Origin: an uncultured Gammaproteobacteria bacterium
GTDB taxonomy: Bacteria; Pseudomonadota; Gammaproteobacteria; Chromatiales; Chromatiaceae
Reading direction: 5' to 3'
NCBI GenBank assembly: GCA_937926265.1
Contig: CALAZS010000190.1
Span: 1-33,769 of the forward strand
Length of the DNA stretch: 33,769 nucleotides
Position numbers and translations under genes: made by a program. This document shows positions 14,735-22,858 of the stretch, one piece after another (the stretch's first letter is position 1; each line of letters starts with the position of its first letter). The notes under the pieces were generated by a model. It ran no database searches, was not told the origin of the DNA, and was given only the letters and a program-made list of their open reading frames with translations.

Positions 14735-16081
14735 TTATTCCCAGCCTTTGAAAGACTGTTTGACCTTGTTAACGGCCAGCTTGATACGGCTGCTTTGTGA
14801 GTCCATTGCAGAAGCCACTAAAATTGCAACAATACCGAAGCCTGCGAGGCTGGCCCAACTGGTGAAATCAAAATCATGAATGATTTCAATCAACTGATAT
14901 CCAAATCCTGCTACCAATAAAACCACACCACCTACCAGCATATTACGGTGCTTTAATTTCATGCTGCCAACGATCAGTGACAAGCCTGCTACGGCACAAA
15001 TCAAAGATGCCAGTCCACTGAATAACGTCATGTTCAGCAGTAATGCTATCACTATTTGTAACACAGCAATATTAAGATAACCCCGGGCATTTTCCGAGCG
15101 ACGTGATATATCGTAAATCATTGCAGATGAAACGATTACAGCAATTGGCAGCGCCAGAATTTCATCAAGAATACGGCTGTCAAAAACAGTTACCGTCAAG
15201 AGCAGGGTGGTAGCCAGCGCAGGTAAAACGGACAGGCCGTTGAATAATTTGCTCAATTTCCCGTGGTCCTGAAAAACTGCGGCAGACTGTCTCAAGATAA
15301 AGAAAACTGTGATTGACAATACTGTTAACAACAGCAGGTCCATTGAGTACAACCACAGACTGCGCCCGGTTAGAATCGCCAGGGGTAGCATCTGTAACAT
15401 AAGGGCAGTAAGGCCTTCAGAGGTTTTGGCACTGATCTGGTTGCTGGAAATTTTGCGGCTGAACACCAGGTTACCTGCGGCCAGAACCAGTACCATCATA
15501 CCTACAAGTTGAGGATCACGTATCGGTAAAAGCAAGGTCGCATTACTGATTAAAAACAGCAGTGTAAGCTTTTTCGACATACTGCGTGACAGCACGGCAA
15601 AACCAATAAGCGTTACCGGTATAAGTAGCAGCGCTGCACCACCTGTGGTCAACAGGGCAGTTTGCATACTGTCAACTGTCCAGGCTACATATTGTGGATA
15701 AATGCTTGGGTCGACCAATGGCGTCTGAGAGAAGATAAATGCGCCCAGTACAGAAAAATTAACGGGTATCGAGACCAATGCCAGGGTTAGCAGTAATCTC
15801 GCGCCCTTGCTTTCCTTCAGCCAATGCCCACTGAAAAGGCCAAGCAAAGCCAGAACCCCGGTATGGCCCAGTAACATAAGATAGCGGTAGATATCATTAC
15901 CATTTTGCCAGCCCTCGAACAAAAAACTGTACATGGCAATCAGCAGTGATCCGGCTCCGAGTATTCTCAACAGATCGGTTAATTTGCTGCTCAGTGAGCG
16001 ATTTACCTGATCAACAGGATTAAAAGGGCCTGCTTCTGTTACAAGAGGCTCAGGGTTGTCAATGACAGCTGGATTATTCAT
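14735..16081 (-). CDS. Polytopic membrane protein of unknown function
   Basis: A 448-residue, very hydrophobic protein with a polar N-terminus of about 35 residues and about 12 predicted membrane segments. It ends in a short basic cytoplasmic tail (Lys-Leu-Ala-Val-Asn-Lys-Val-Lys). No transporter signature or catalytic motif could be identified. Its start overlaps the stop of the PspA-like gene by 8 bp, so the two are translationally coupled and probably act together at the inner membrane. Related unnamed membrane proteins are often annotated only as 'hypothetical'; I do not recognise a family. Confidence 0.75.
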   Translation of the reverse strand: MNNPAVIDNPEPLVTEAGPFNPVDQVNRSLSSKLTDLLRILGAGSLLIAMYSFLFEGWQNGNDIYRYLMLLGHTGVLALLGLFSGHWLKESKGARLLLTLALVSIPVNFSVLGAFIFSQTPLVDPSIYPQYVAWTVDSMQTALLTTGGAALLLIPVTLIGFAVLSRSMSKKLTLLFLISNATLLLPIRDPQLVGMMVLVLAAGNLVFSRKISSNQISAKTSEGLTALMLQMLPLAILTGRSLWLYSMDLLLLTVLSITVFFILRQSAAVFQDHGKLSKLFNGLSVLPALATTLLLTVTVFDSRILDEILALPIAVIVSSAMIYDISRRSENARGYLNIAVLQIVIALLLNMTLFSGLASLICAVAGLSLIVGSMKLKHRNMLVGGVVLLVAGFGYQLIEIIHDFDFTSWASLAGFGIVAILVASAMDSQSSRIKLAVNKVKQSFKGWE

Positions 16082-16742
16082 GACCTTTCTCCTTCAGCAG
16101 GGCTTCCAGTTCCATCGACAGTTCGGCCCTGTTTTCCTGTTTCAGGAAATCCTGCTCCAGGCTGTCCGCAAAATTATCTAATGACGAATTGCTGGTCTCT
16201 CCAGTCAGTTCAGATTCAACAATATTGATTTCCCAGCGGTCAAAAGTGCTATCCAGCAATTTTTGTGTGTTGTCTTCAGAGGATCTGTTTGCCGCATTCA
16301 GTGCGGAACTGGTTGACTGGCGGGCGCGCAGAATGGTGTGTTTCTGGCGCATTTCAGAAAGTTTCATTTCTGACTGTTCAATGTCACTACTGAGCTTGAG
16401 GGCAGCTGTTTCATATTCATCTAATGAATTTTGCATTGTGGCTACCTGCTGTTCACATTGTTTTGATCTACTTAGACACTGCAGTGCCTTGTCTTGATCT
16501 TCTGATGCAGTTTGAACAGCTCTTGTTTTCCAGGTTTGGGCTTTTGCCTGAACGTCATGCATTTTTTTCCCAAGAGCCAGTTTGTCCCGGTTCAGGGCGC
16601 TGAGCCTTACCTTTGCAGTGGCGATTTTTTTCTGCATTTCTTCCAGGCTTGCTTCTACCACGGCTTCATGGTTTTCGATTTCCCCTACCATGTGGTCAAT
16701 ACTGGAAGCGACAGTTGCTGAGATACGTTTGAAAATAGACAT
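16074..16742 (-). CDS. PspA/IM30-family coiled-coil protein
   Basis: A 222-residue, almost entirely helical protein. It opens with the PspA-like amphipathic start ('MSIFKRISATVASSIDHMVGEIENHEAVVEASLEEMQKKI') and continues through a long charged coiled coil to an acidic C-terminus. PspA/IM30 (ESCRT-III-related) proteins bind stressed inner membranes, and PspA also restrains PspF. It differs from classical PspA in its extended Ser/Asn-rich acidic tail, and no pspBC or pspF gene is nearby. It is the first gene of an operon with the polytopic membrane protein and is divergent from an XRE regulator gene. It is therefore probably a lineage-specific PspA-like membrane-maintenance protein. Confidence 0.78.
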   Translation of the reverse strand: MSIFKRISATVASSIDHMVGEIENHEAVVEASLEEMQKKIATAKVRLSALNRDKLALGKKMHDVQAKAQTWKTRAVQTASEDQDKALQCLSRSKQCEQQVATMQNSLDEYETAALKLSSDIEQSEMKLSEMRQKHTILRARQSTSSALNAANRSSEDNTQKLLDSTFDRWEINIVESELTGETSNSSLDNFADSLEQDFLKQENRAELSMELEALLKEKGHE

Positions 16743-16878
16743 GATAATTACCTCGTGTTGTTGTGGATGACGATGTAATTCTTGTTGAAAGTTTTAAAAA
16801 GATAAACCAAAATAGAAAATAAACAGTTTTAATAAACTTATAGTCTAAAAATAATATACTTTATTTGAGGTATCTACT
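16743..16878. promoter_or_regulatory. Divergent promoter region with repeated ATAAAC motifs
   Basis: 136 AT-rich bases between the PspA-like and XRE regulator genes. ATAAAC occurs three times on the plus strand (16802-16807, 16819-16824, 16832-16837). These could be operator half-sites for the adjacent XRE protein, though such a motif also arises by chance in AT-rich DNA. No -35/-10 pair can be assigned with confidence. Confidence 0.3.
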
Positions 16879-17613
16879 GTGAGCCAATCTTCTGCTTTGA
16901 TTGATACTCTGAAACAGGCATTAAAAAACCGGCACCTGACATATGCCGGGGTGGCCAAAGGACTCGGGATGAGTGAGGCTAATGTTAAGCGCATGTTTGC
17001 CAGTAAACGTTTTTCACTGGAACGTCTGGAGCAGGTATGCCAGTTGATGCAGATGGAGCTTTCTGATCTGTTTGTGCTGCATGAACAGTCAGTTCAGCAG
17101 ATCACGCATTTTACCCTGGAGCAGGAACAGGAACTGGTAGAGGATACGAGGTTTCTGATGATCGCAGTGGCCGTCAGGAACCGGTTCAGTTTCGAAGAAC
17201 TGCTGGAAGAATATGAAATAAGTGAAACAGAATGCATTCATTACCTGGCAAAACTTGATCGTCTTAAACTAATTGACCTGTTACCCAACAACCGGATCAA
17301 ATTGCGCATCAGTGATGACTTCCGCTGGTTACCTAACGGGCCGATAGAAAAGTTCATTCAAACCCGGGTTTTACAACAGTTTTTAAAATCACGCTTTAAC
17401 AATGAGATGGAAAAACGCATGTATCTTTTCGCCATGTTAAGTGATACCTCAGTACAAATCTTACTCAGTAAAATGCGGCAACTGGAAAAGGAGTTTAATG
17501 AATTACTTCGCCAGGACAGCAAACTGCCTTTGAAAAGCCGTCAGGCGGTTGGCTTTTTTCTGGCAATGCGACCCTGGGAAGCTGATGTATTTAAACCTTA
17601 TACAAGATCATGA
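16879..17613 (+). CDS. XRE-family transcriptional regulator with extended C-terminal domain
   Basis: A 244-residue protein starting at a GTG preceded by GAGGT. Residues 8-65 form a Cro/C1-type helix-turn-helix ('LKNRHLTYAGVAKGLGMSEANVKRMFASKRFSLERLEQV'), followed by a roughly 180-residue helical domain of unknown ligand or partner. It overlaps the next gene by 4 bp (ATGA) and is divergent from the PspA-like gene. The arrangement suggests that it controls both arms of the cluster. The type of signal is unknown. Confidence 0.87.
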   Translation: MSQSSALIDTLKQALKNRHLTYAGVAKGLGMSEANVKRMFASKRFSLERLEQVCQLMQMELSDLFVLHEQSVQQITHFTLEQEQELVEDTRFLMIAVAVRNRFSFEELLEEYEISETECIHYLAKLDRLKLIDLLPNNRIKLRISDDFRWLPNGPIEKFIQTRVLQQFLKSRFNNEMEKRMYLFAMLSDTSVQILLSKMRQLEKEFNELLRQDSKLPLKSRQAVGFFLAMRPWEADVFKPYTRS

Positions 17614-19034
17614 CAGAGACAAATGACTGGACATCCCGTAAAGACTGGGTAAATGGCCAAATAAAACCACAGCATGTAAAGGCTGCTTTTTTTATCACAG
17701 TAATCTTTTTTATTTTCTGGACAGCGTTGTCTGGTTTTATCTTTGTTGAAAACCAGGGGCGTATCGAACGCGCGATTCAGGTTTTCATTGAGTCAGGTTA
17801 CCAGGATATGCGCGAGGCTCTGTTTTTCCCCCTGATGTTTTTGTTGAGCCTCATTATTATTCCAAGCCTGATTAAAACAACCCGCCGATATTTTCTTTCC
17901 AAAGACCTGACGCTCAATCTTGCCCCGTATCCAGGACAGGTTGGTGGACGGGTAGGCGGAGACCTGGTGCTACCATTCGCCTATCAACCTGATATGCAGG
18001 TGGATGTGCATGTAAACTGTATTGATGTGACGGTTTCGCGTAGCAGTAATCGCTCTTCCCGATGGGAAAAAATACGCTATCGTACGCGTGCCAGAGTTGA
18101 ATTATTTCCAGTGTCAGGCAAGACAATGCTGCGATTTGCCTCTCAAACACAGGCAGGCCTGGCGCAATCATCTGTCGAGGAAAAAGGCAGTTATACTTAC
18201 TGGGCTGTGAGGGTGCAGGTTCCGACTAAAGATTTTGATGAAACTTTCAACATACCGGTATTTGAGTCTGGCAGTTTTTCCAGCGATGTTTTTAATGCAG
18301 ATCGTTATTTTGCAAACATCGATAATTTACCGGGTAAAGCTGAAATAGAACTGCCTGAAAATGTAGCGAAAATTACTCGACAGGGAAGTGATTGGCGCAT
18401 TGATTACCCTTCAGGCAGGGAAGGGACGGTAAGCACGGTTTTTACGGTGATGGGTGTTATTTTTGCTGCAGTAGCGGTGTTTATGGGTTACCAGGTTGCC
18501 GCGGAACTTGGAAGCGAACGCACCAGTTATTTCGCGATTATGGTGATGAGTATGATCCTGTTGGGATTTTCGCTGTTTGGCGTCGGCATGCTGGTTGGCG
18601 GTATTTACATGAAAACCAATCGCCTGGCCGTTGAAAAAAAACCAGGTGAACTTATTACCCGGCGAAATGTATTCGGCCGTGAATTTGTTAAGACATTGCC
18701 ACTGAAAGACATTTATGCAATTGATAAAAAGGTTACAAGCCAATCCGGCCAGGGTGCATCCTCCAAAATCAGTTATTCCATTTACGCAAGAACACTCGAT
18801 GGGTTTAAGCACAGTATTGGCGATGGCATTCCCGGTCATGAAAACGCAGACAGGCTTTATGATTTGTTCAGCAATGAAATAGAGCTCTCTGATAAAGATC
18901 CAATCAGCAGAAATAAACTAAAAGCAAATATGCCAGAATGGGCAAAACATATTCCTTTGCTGTTTAAGGTCCTGGGATATGTGATGTTTATCGTTGTTAT
19001 AGCCACCTTTATTATGGATTTCACAAGCTTATGA
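17610..19034 (+). CDS. DUF3592-like multi-pass membrane protein
   Basis: A 474-residue protein with about five membrane segments: two near the N-terminus (about 23-46 and 69-88), two in the middle (about 274-297 and 305-333) and one at the C-terminus (about 447-471). A roughly 180-residue beta-rich soluble region lies between the second and third segments ('YPGQVGGRVGGDLVLPF ...'). The alternation of a beta domain and paired membrane segments recalls DUF3592-type proteins, but the match is from memory and tentative. It overlaps both neighbours by 4 bp (regulator before, lipase after), so translation of all three is coupled. Confidence 0.7.
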   Translation: MTETNDWTSRKDWVNGQIKPQHVKAAFFITVIFFIFWTALSGFIFVENQGRIERAIQVFIESGYQDMREALFFPLMFLLSLIIIPSLIKTTRRYFLSKDLTLNLAPYPGQVGGRVGGDLVLPFAYQPDMQVDVHVNCIDVTVSRSSNRSSRWEKIRYRTRARVELFPVSGKTMLRFASQTQAGLAQSSVEEKGSYTYWAVRVQVPTKDFDETFNIPVFESGSFSSDVFNADRYFANIDNLPGKAEIELPENVAKITRQGSDWRIDYPSGREGTVSTVFTVMGVIFAAVAVFMGYQVAAELGSERTSYFAIMVMSMILLGFSLFGVGMLVGGIYMKTNRLAVEKKPGELITRRNVFGREFVKTLPLKDIYAIDKKVTSQSGQGASSKISYSIYARTLDGFKHSIGDGIPGHENADRLYDLFSNEIELSDKDPISRNKLKANMPEWAKHIPLLFKVLGYVMFIVVIATFIMDFTSL

Positions 19035-20014
19035 AACCCTGGCATAAAACCATACTTGGTCTTTTGTTTCTCGCCATAGCCTGGCAATTCATAAGGCCGC
19101 ATTTTTTCATGGAAGAAAAACTGATCAGGGAAGAAGTAAGAAAACAGGTTGCACAACAATTTCCCGGAATGGCCAGTGCTTCAAGTAACCGTTTTGGCAT
19201 TAATCAAGTCACCGGACCATTTGAAAACAGGCCAGACATTCTTTTAATCCATGGCCTTGATGACCCCGGGAAAATATGGAGTAGCCTGGTGCCGGTGTTG
19301 GATGAAAACAGGTTCAATACCTGGATGATTATTTACCCGAATGACCAGCCTATCACTGATTCAGCCGGTTTTTTGAATCAGCAATTACAGCTATTAAAGG
19401 CAAAAGGAGTTAACGAAATAAGTATCGTCGCCCATAGCATGGGAGGCCTGGTGTCGCGTGAAATGCTGACAAACCCGGATATTCAATGCAAACAGAACTG
19501 TGAAATAGAGCGTGCGCAAGTTGATCGGCTAATTATGGTGGGTACACCCAATCATGGTTCTGAACTGGCCAGGATGCGCTTTTTTGCCGAAATAAAGGAA
19601 CAGTTGCAGCGTCTTGTTAATGGCGAGGATATATGGCTTGAATGGATATTTGATGGAGCGGGTGAAGCTGGTATTGACCTGATTCCACGAAGCGAATTTT
19701 TAACAGCACTGAATAACAGGCCTCATCCGCAGGATACATCCTATTACGTCATTGCCGGCATTATTGGTAAGGATGAAAAAGACCAACTGACTCAAATCTA
19801 TCAGGAATATTTTTCTGACCAGCAGGTCCTGGCGACCGTAAATACTGTGATGAACACTTTGGGTGATGGCCTGGTAACTGTTGAATCAGCAACACTTGAC
19901 GGTGTACCGATTGAAATTATCAATGGCAATCACCTGACAATTTTGAGAAACCTGATTCCAGGGGATAGTGAAATTCCTCCGGCAATACCATTAATCACAG
20001 CAAAGCTGGAATAA
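19031..20014 (+). CDS. Membrane-anchored alpha/beta-hydrolase (lipase-like)
   Basis: A 327-residue serine hydrolase. An N-terminal hydrophobic segment (about residues 7-20) anchors or exports it. The hydrolase core shows 'LLIHGLDDPG' (oxyanion region, about 71-80), the nucleophile elbow with Ser136 in 'AHSMGG', 'VGTPNHGSELA', the acid region 'GDGLVTVESA' and a C-terminal His301 in 'NGNHLTI'. These place it with triacylglycerol/phospholipase-like and PGAP1-like lipases, acting at the periplasmic face of the membrane. It is the third gene of a coupled operon with the XRE regulator and the five-segment membrane protein. With LplT-Aas nearby, a role in phospholipid deacylation is plausible but inferred. 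Confidence 0.87.
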   Translation: MKPWHKTILGLLFLAIAWQFIRPHFFMEEKLIREEVRKQVAQQFPGMASASSNRFGINQVTGPFENRPDILLIHGLDDPGKIWSSLVPVLDENRFNTWMIIYPNDQPITDSAGFLNQQLQLLKAKGVNEISIVAHSMGGLVSREMLTNPDIQCKQNCEIERAQVDRLIMVGTPNHGSELARMRFFAEIKEQLQRLVNGEDIWLEWIFDGAGEAGIDLIPRSEFLTALNNRPHPQDTSYYVIAGIIGKDEKDQLTQIYQEYFSDQQVLATVNTVMNTLGDGLVTVESATLDGVPIEIINGNHLTILRNLIPGDSEIPPAIPLITAKLE

Positions 20015-20097
20015 ATTAATCGAATCTTTCAGTGTTTCGATCAGGATTCTATGAGTAGCAAAGGGTCACCTGCCAGTTAAAAATATAATTTGTTGAT

Positions 20098-20113
20098 ATT
20101 GAAAAAATTCAAT
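20098..20113. promoter_or_regulatory. 16-bp perfect palindrome, FNR-like
   Basis: ATTGAAAAAATTCAAT is self-complementary and resembles an FNR/CRP-family site with both half-sites changed (TTGAA-N4-TTCAA, 8 of 10). It lies about 190 bp before the lipoprotein gene. In so AT-rich a region chance is a fair explanation. Confidence 0.25.
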
Positions 20114-20306
20114 GTGGTTAAATGTATTTCAATGTATTTTTCCAATAATAGAACTCGATAAGAAAAACGGATTTACGTACAATTTATACAATCAAATAGT
20201 TTTTTTTGTCTGATAAAATTGTTTTAAATTAGAATTCTTTGAAATTTTGACTATTGTGTTCGTGGTTATAATCAGATTTCATAAAAAATTAATTGAGGAA
20301 ATAAAG

Positions 20307-20729
20307 TTGAATTACAGTAGGTTTTTGTTGGTTTTAAGCGCTATTTTTATGTTTGCAGGTTGTGCGTCAACATCAACGGAATCAGTTGATGCTCCTAAGA
20401 AAAAACCAACCCAGCATCTCAAGGTTGATGACGTCACTACGATGAAAGATGCTGAAGCGATATTCATTTTAAAAACCTCCGAGATTAAAAGAAAAACAGT
20501 GCTTGATGTCACTGAGTTACAGGAAATCCACATTATTACCTACACTTTGGAGAAAAGTGTTGCTTACCTGGCTGAAAACCTAACAGGTGAGAACCAGTCT
20601 CTTGCTAAAGAGCTTGCAGTAATAGTGGAAGATATTCACCTTAACTCTGAAGATAATAAGAAAGAAGAGACTCAGAAACACATATCAAAATATATGGAGT
20701 TAGCCGAAAAACTTATCGCCAATTTTTAA
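20307..20729 (+). CDS. Small helical lipoprotein
   Basis: A 140-residue lipoprotein. I choose the TTG at 20307 because GAGGAA at 20295-20300 is correctly spaced and the product then begins with a standard signal peptide ending in Phe-Ala-Gly-Cys (Cys at about residue 19). A longer reading from 20247 would bury this signal. The mature part is acidic and helical, with 'EIHIITYTLEKSVAYLAENL' in the middle. That recalls small proteins of the DUF6746 type, but this is a weak impression. A hairpin follows the stop codon. Function unknown. Confidence 0.7.
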   Translation: MNYSRFLLVLSAIFMFAGCASTSTESVDAPKKKPTQHLKVDDVTTMKDAEAIFILKTSEIKRKTVLDVTELQEIHIITYTLEKSVAYLAENLTGENQSLAKELAVIVEDIHLNSEDNKKEETQKHISKYMELAEKLIANF

Positions 20730-20756
20730 CCTTTTAACTTTTTAATCTTTTAATTG

Positions 20757-20775
20757 AGGCGCCGCATTGGCGCCT
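20757..20775. terminator. Hairpin between convergent genes
   Basis: AGGCGCC/GGCGCCT with a 5-nt loop lies between the ends of the lipoprotein and the LolA-like gene. The T tract is poor on both strands, so termination is likely but not certain. Confidence 0.5.
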
Positions 20776-20798
20776 GGCAAAGTTTAATCAAAATTTGA

Positions 20799-21764
20799 TT
20801 AACGCTTTATTTTTCTTAAGGTTTGTTCTGACCAGAATTTGTTATCAACATCACGGTTAAATTCGATAATGCGTTGCGGAATAACGGCCCAGCTTTCCTG
20901 GCCGGTCTGTAAATCGACGCCATACCAGTATTTCCAAAATAGTGCCCTGGGATCATTTGATTCGGTTTCATTGTCCATAACGCCCCAGTCGCGGTCGATA
21001 ATTTTGATGATTTCGCCATTTTTATAATAAACCGTACGGTAATCAGCAAAAGTTTTAATATCGATCATGCTGATCCTGTAGTCGTACCACCATTCAGGAA
21101 ATTTTGATTTGCTTTTAAGTCCATAAACTTCTTTGCCAACATGGCGGCAGCTGCGCTTGGGTAATTTTCTGACGTAGCGGTAGCTTTTACCTTCGAGGTC
21201 GGGGATAACCCCCAAACAACTGCGCATCACTTTTTTACCGAGTAATTCATGTGTTTCATCAGTTGGTTTTCTCAGTGTCACATCTCCGAAAGTGAAAACA
21301 CTACCTCCCCATGAATCTTCCTGTGAAGGTTCAGCAAAACGCCTGATTTTTCTTAATGCAGGTAACCAGATTGCATAACTTGAACTTTTATCAGGATCTA
21401 CATAATCAGTAACCAGCAGACCGGTGCCTTTTAAATTGCCTGAGTGGAATATGGCAAGGTCACGGGAGTTTATTACACCATCGTCATATTTATTATTTAG
21501 ATGTCTTTCGATCGCGATGGTACTGTCATTGCCGGATTCTGAACGATTAATGAGTATCGCTTTGCGACTTCGGCTGCGTTTTGCGCCGATCGAGAAATTA
21601 TCATAGGCATAAAAATGGTTTGCAAAATAAACCTGGTTTGCCACTTCCTGTGCGGTAGGCTGATCTGTTTCAGGAAATGGTAGATTTTTGTCAACCACCG
21701 CATGTGTTGTTGATAGCGGTGTTATGAATAAACTGGTTGTGAGTAAAAGTACTTTGAAGCGCAT
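20799..21764 (-). CDS. Exported LolA-like (outer membrane lipoprotein-sorting) protein
   Basis: A 321-residue protein with a Sec signal peptide (basic start, hydrophobic core, 'THA' cleavage site near residue 22). The mature part follows the COG2834/LolA-like pattern: 'SYAIWLPALRKIRRFAEPSQEDSWGGSVFTFGD', then a long basic and aromatic C-terminal half. Such proteins have the LolA/LppX fold that holds lipid and are often linked to RND-type lipid exporters, none of which is in the window. It lies 36 bp after a small exported protein gene on the same strand and is probably co-transcribed with it. The periplasmic location is firm and the ligand unknown. Confidence 0.8.
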   Translation of the reverse strand: MRFKVLLLTTSLFITPLSTTHAVVDKNLPFPETDQPTAQEVANQVYFANHFYAYDNFSIGAKRSRSRKAILINRSESGNDSTIAIERHLNNKYDDGVINSRDLAIFHSGNLKGTGLLVTDYVDPDKSSSYAIWLPALRKIRRFAEPSQEDSWGGSVFTFGDVTLRKPTDETHELLGKKVMRSCLGVIPDLEGKSYRYVRKLPKRSCRHVGKEVYGLKSKSKFPEWWYDYRISMIDIKTFADYRTVYYKNGEIIKIIDRDWGVMDNETESNDPRALFWKYWYGVDLQTGQESWAVIPQRIIEFNRDVDNKFWSEQTLRKIKR

Positions 21765-21800
21765 GTTAATCCTCTAAGTAATAATTATTTTTGATATGAA

Positions 21801-22184
21801 TTAACGTTGTTGGGCATTTTTGCGGCGTAACGTGTAAATATCACTTCGAATACCCCCCAGGTCTCCCGTATTGACATAGTTTTGCCAAACCTGTTCCTGG
21901 TCTGTTTTTTCCAATTTGCTGAATAAAATAAAACTGCCGGGAAAACGTTTTGACAGGAAGTCGTTGAAAGATTCCAGGCTGTCGGAACCATCTACGCGAG
22001 CTTTTTTACCGGAAGGTAGCCAGGGAGAGTTTGGCTGTTCCTGAAATATCTTTGTTTCGAACTCGTTGATATCGAGTTTTACTGCCTCGATGTAATCAGG
22101 ATTTGCGGCTAAAGCACCAACGGAAAATGTAAGCGTGAAGAGTATAACGGGTATTTTTTGAATGGCTTTATAGATTTTTATCAT
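21801..22184 (-). CDS. Small exported protein of unknown function
   Basis: A 127-residue protein with a signal peptide ending 'GALAAN' near residue 27. The mature 100 residues are helical and contain a 'FNDFLSKRFPGSFILFSKL' segment. No cysteines, heme motifs or known domain are visible. It precedes the LolA-like gene by 36 bp and follows ccoH by 115 bp on the same strand, so it forms a pair with the LolA-like protein. An accessory role in the same periplasmic process is inferred from the pairing only. Confidence 0.65.
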   Translation of the reverse strand: MIKIYKAIQKIPVILFTLTFSVGALAANPDYIEAVKLDINEFETKIFQEQPNSPWLPSGKKARVDGSDSLESFNDFLSKRFPGSFILFSKLEKTDQEQVWQNYVNTGDLGGIRSDIYTLRRKNAQQR

Positions 22185-22299
22185 TTTGCACCTTATTTAT
22201 AGCTTCATCAGTCCAGTTTGGAAGACTGATAAATGCCATATCGGCGCTTTTATAAAAGACTTTAATAAAAACTTGAGGCGACTTCTGGCTTTTAGGCGA

Positions 22300-22800
22300 C
22301 TAATTCAGGGTGAGTTTCTGGTCTTCAGGAAGACGGATTCTGCCTTCAATGTACCAGGCATTGCTGGGAGGAGTAATGCGAACCCACCAGAAACCTGGAT
22401 TGATCTTCTGGGACAGTTGACCTGAGTAAGTATTTTCTGTGGTGAGATTCAAAGCGATGTTCATGTCATTATCAGAACGGGTGGGATGAATCATCGAGAC
22501 TGTTAATTTCTGAACATTTCCAATAGCAGCGTCATTGAGTTTAAATGAAAGCAAGCCTGAAGCCACATCGATTGTACCCAGTGCTTCTATACCCAGGTTT
22601 TCAGCATTACGCTTGCGGGTTATATCGCGGTTTATGGTTTTGCCATGCTTGTAGTAGTCATCCTTGACCAGTCCATCAGCATCAGTAAATGCAATATTCA
22701 TCGTGATCAATGACCCGATAACAGCTGTCATCGGCAAGGCAATTAAAAACCAGGGCCAAAACTGCTTGTACCAAATTTTGGGTGTCTGTGATTCACTCAT
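22300..22800 (-). CDS. ccoH: FixH family protein (cbb3 oxidase assembly)
   Basis: A 166-residue, single-pass membrane protein. A hydrophobic segment at about residues 12-33 ('WFLIALPMTAVIGSLITMNIAF') is followed by 'DGLVKDDYYKHGKTIN', the FixH hallmark, and a periplasmic beta domain ending 'WYIEGRIRLP'. FixH/CcoH is needed for assembly of the cbb3-type oxidase. It lies 58 bp after ccoG, the usual order, but the copper ATPase ccoI and ccoS are not found downstream in the window. Confidence 0.9.
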   Translation of the reverse strand: MSESQTPKIWYKQFWPWFLIALPMTAVIGSLITMNIAFTDADGLVKDDYYKHGKTINRDITRKRNAENLGIEALGTIDVASGLLSFKLNDAAIGNVQKLTVSMIHPTRSDNDMNIALNLTTENTYSGQLSQKINPGFWWVRITPPSNAWYIEGRIRLPEDQKLTLN

Positions 22801-22858
22801 TTATTATCACTCGCAATGATTTGTGGTTAGCTTGAATTTACTGATTATCATGGGGCAA

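Noticed and set aside
16802..16837. ATAAAC triplet as iterons of a replication origin
   Set aside because: Three short copies in AT-rich promoter DNA, uneven spacing (17 and 13 bp) and no replication gene nearby.
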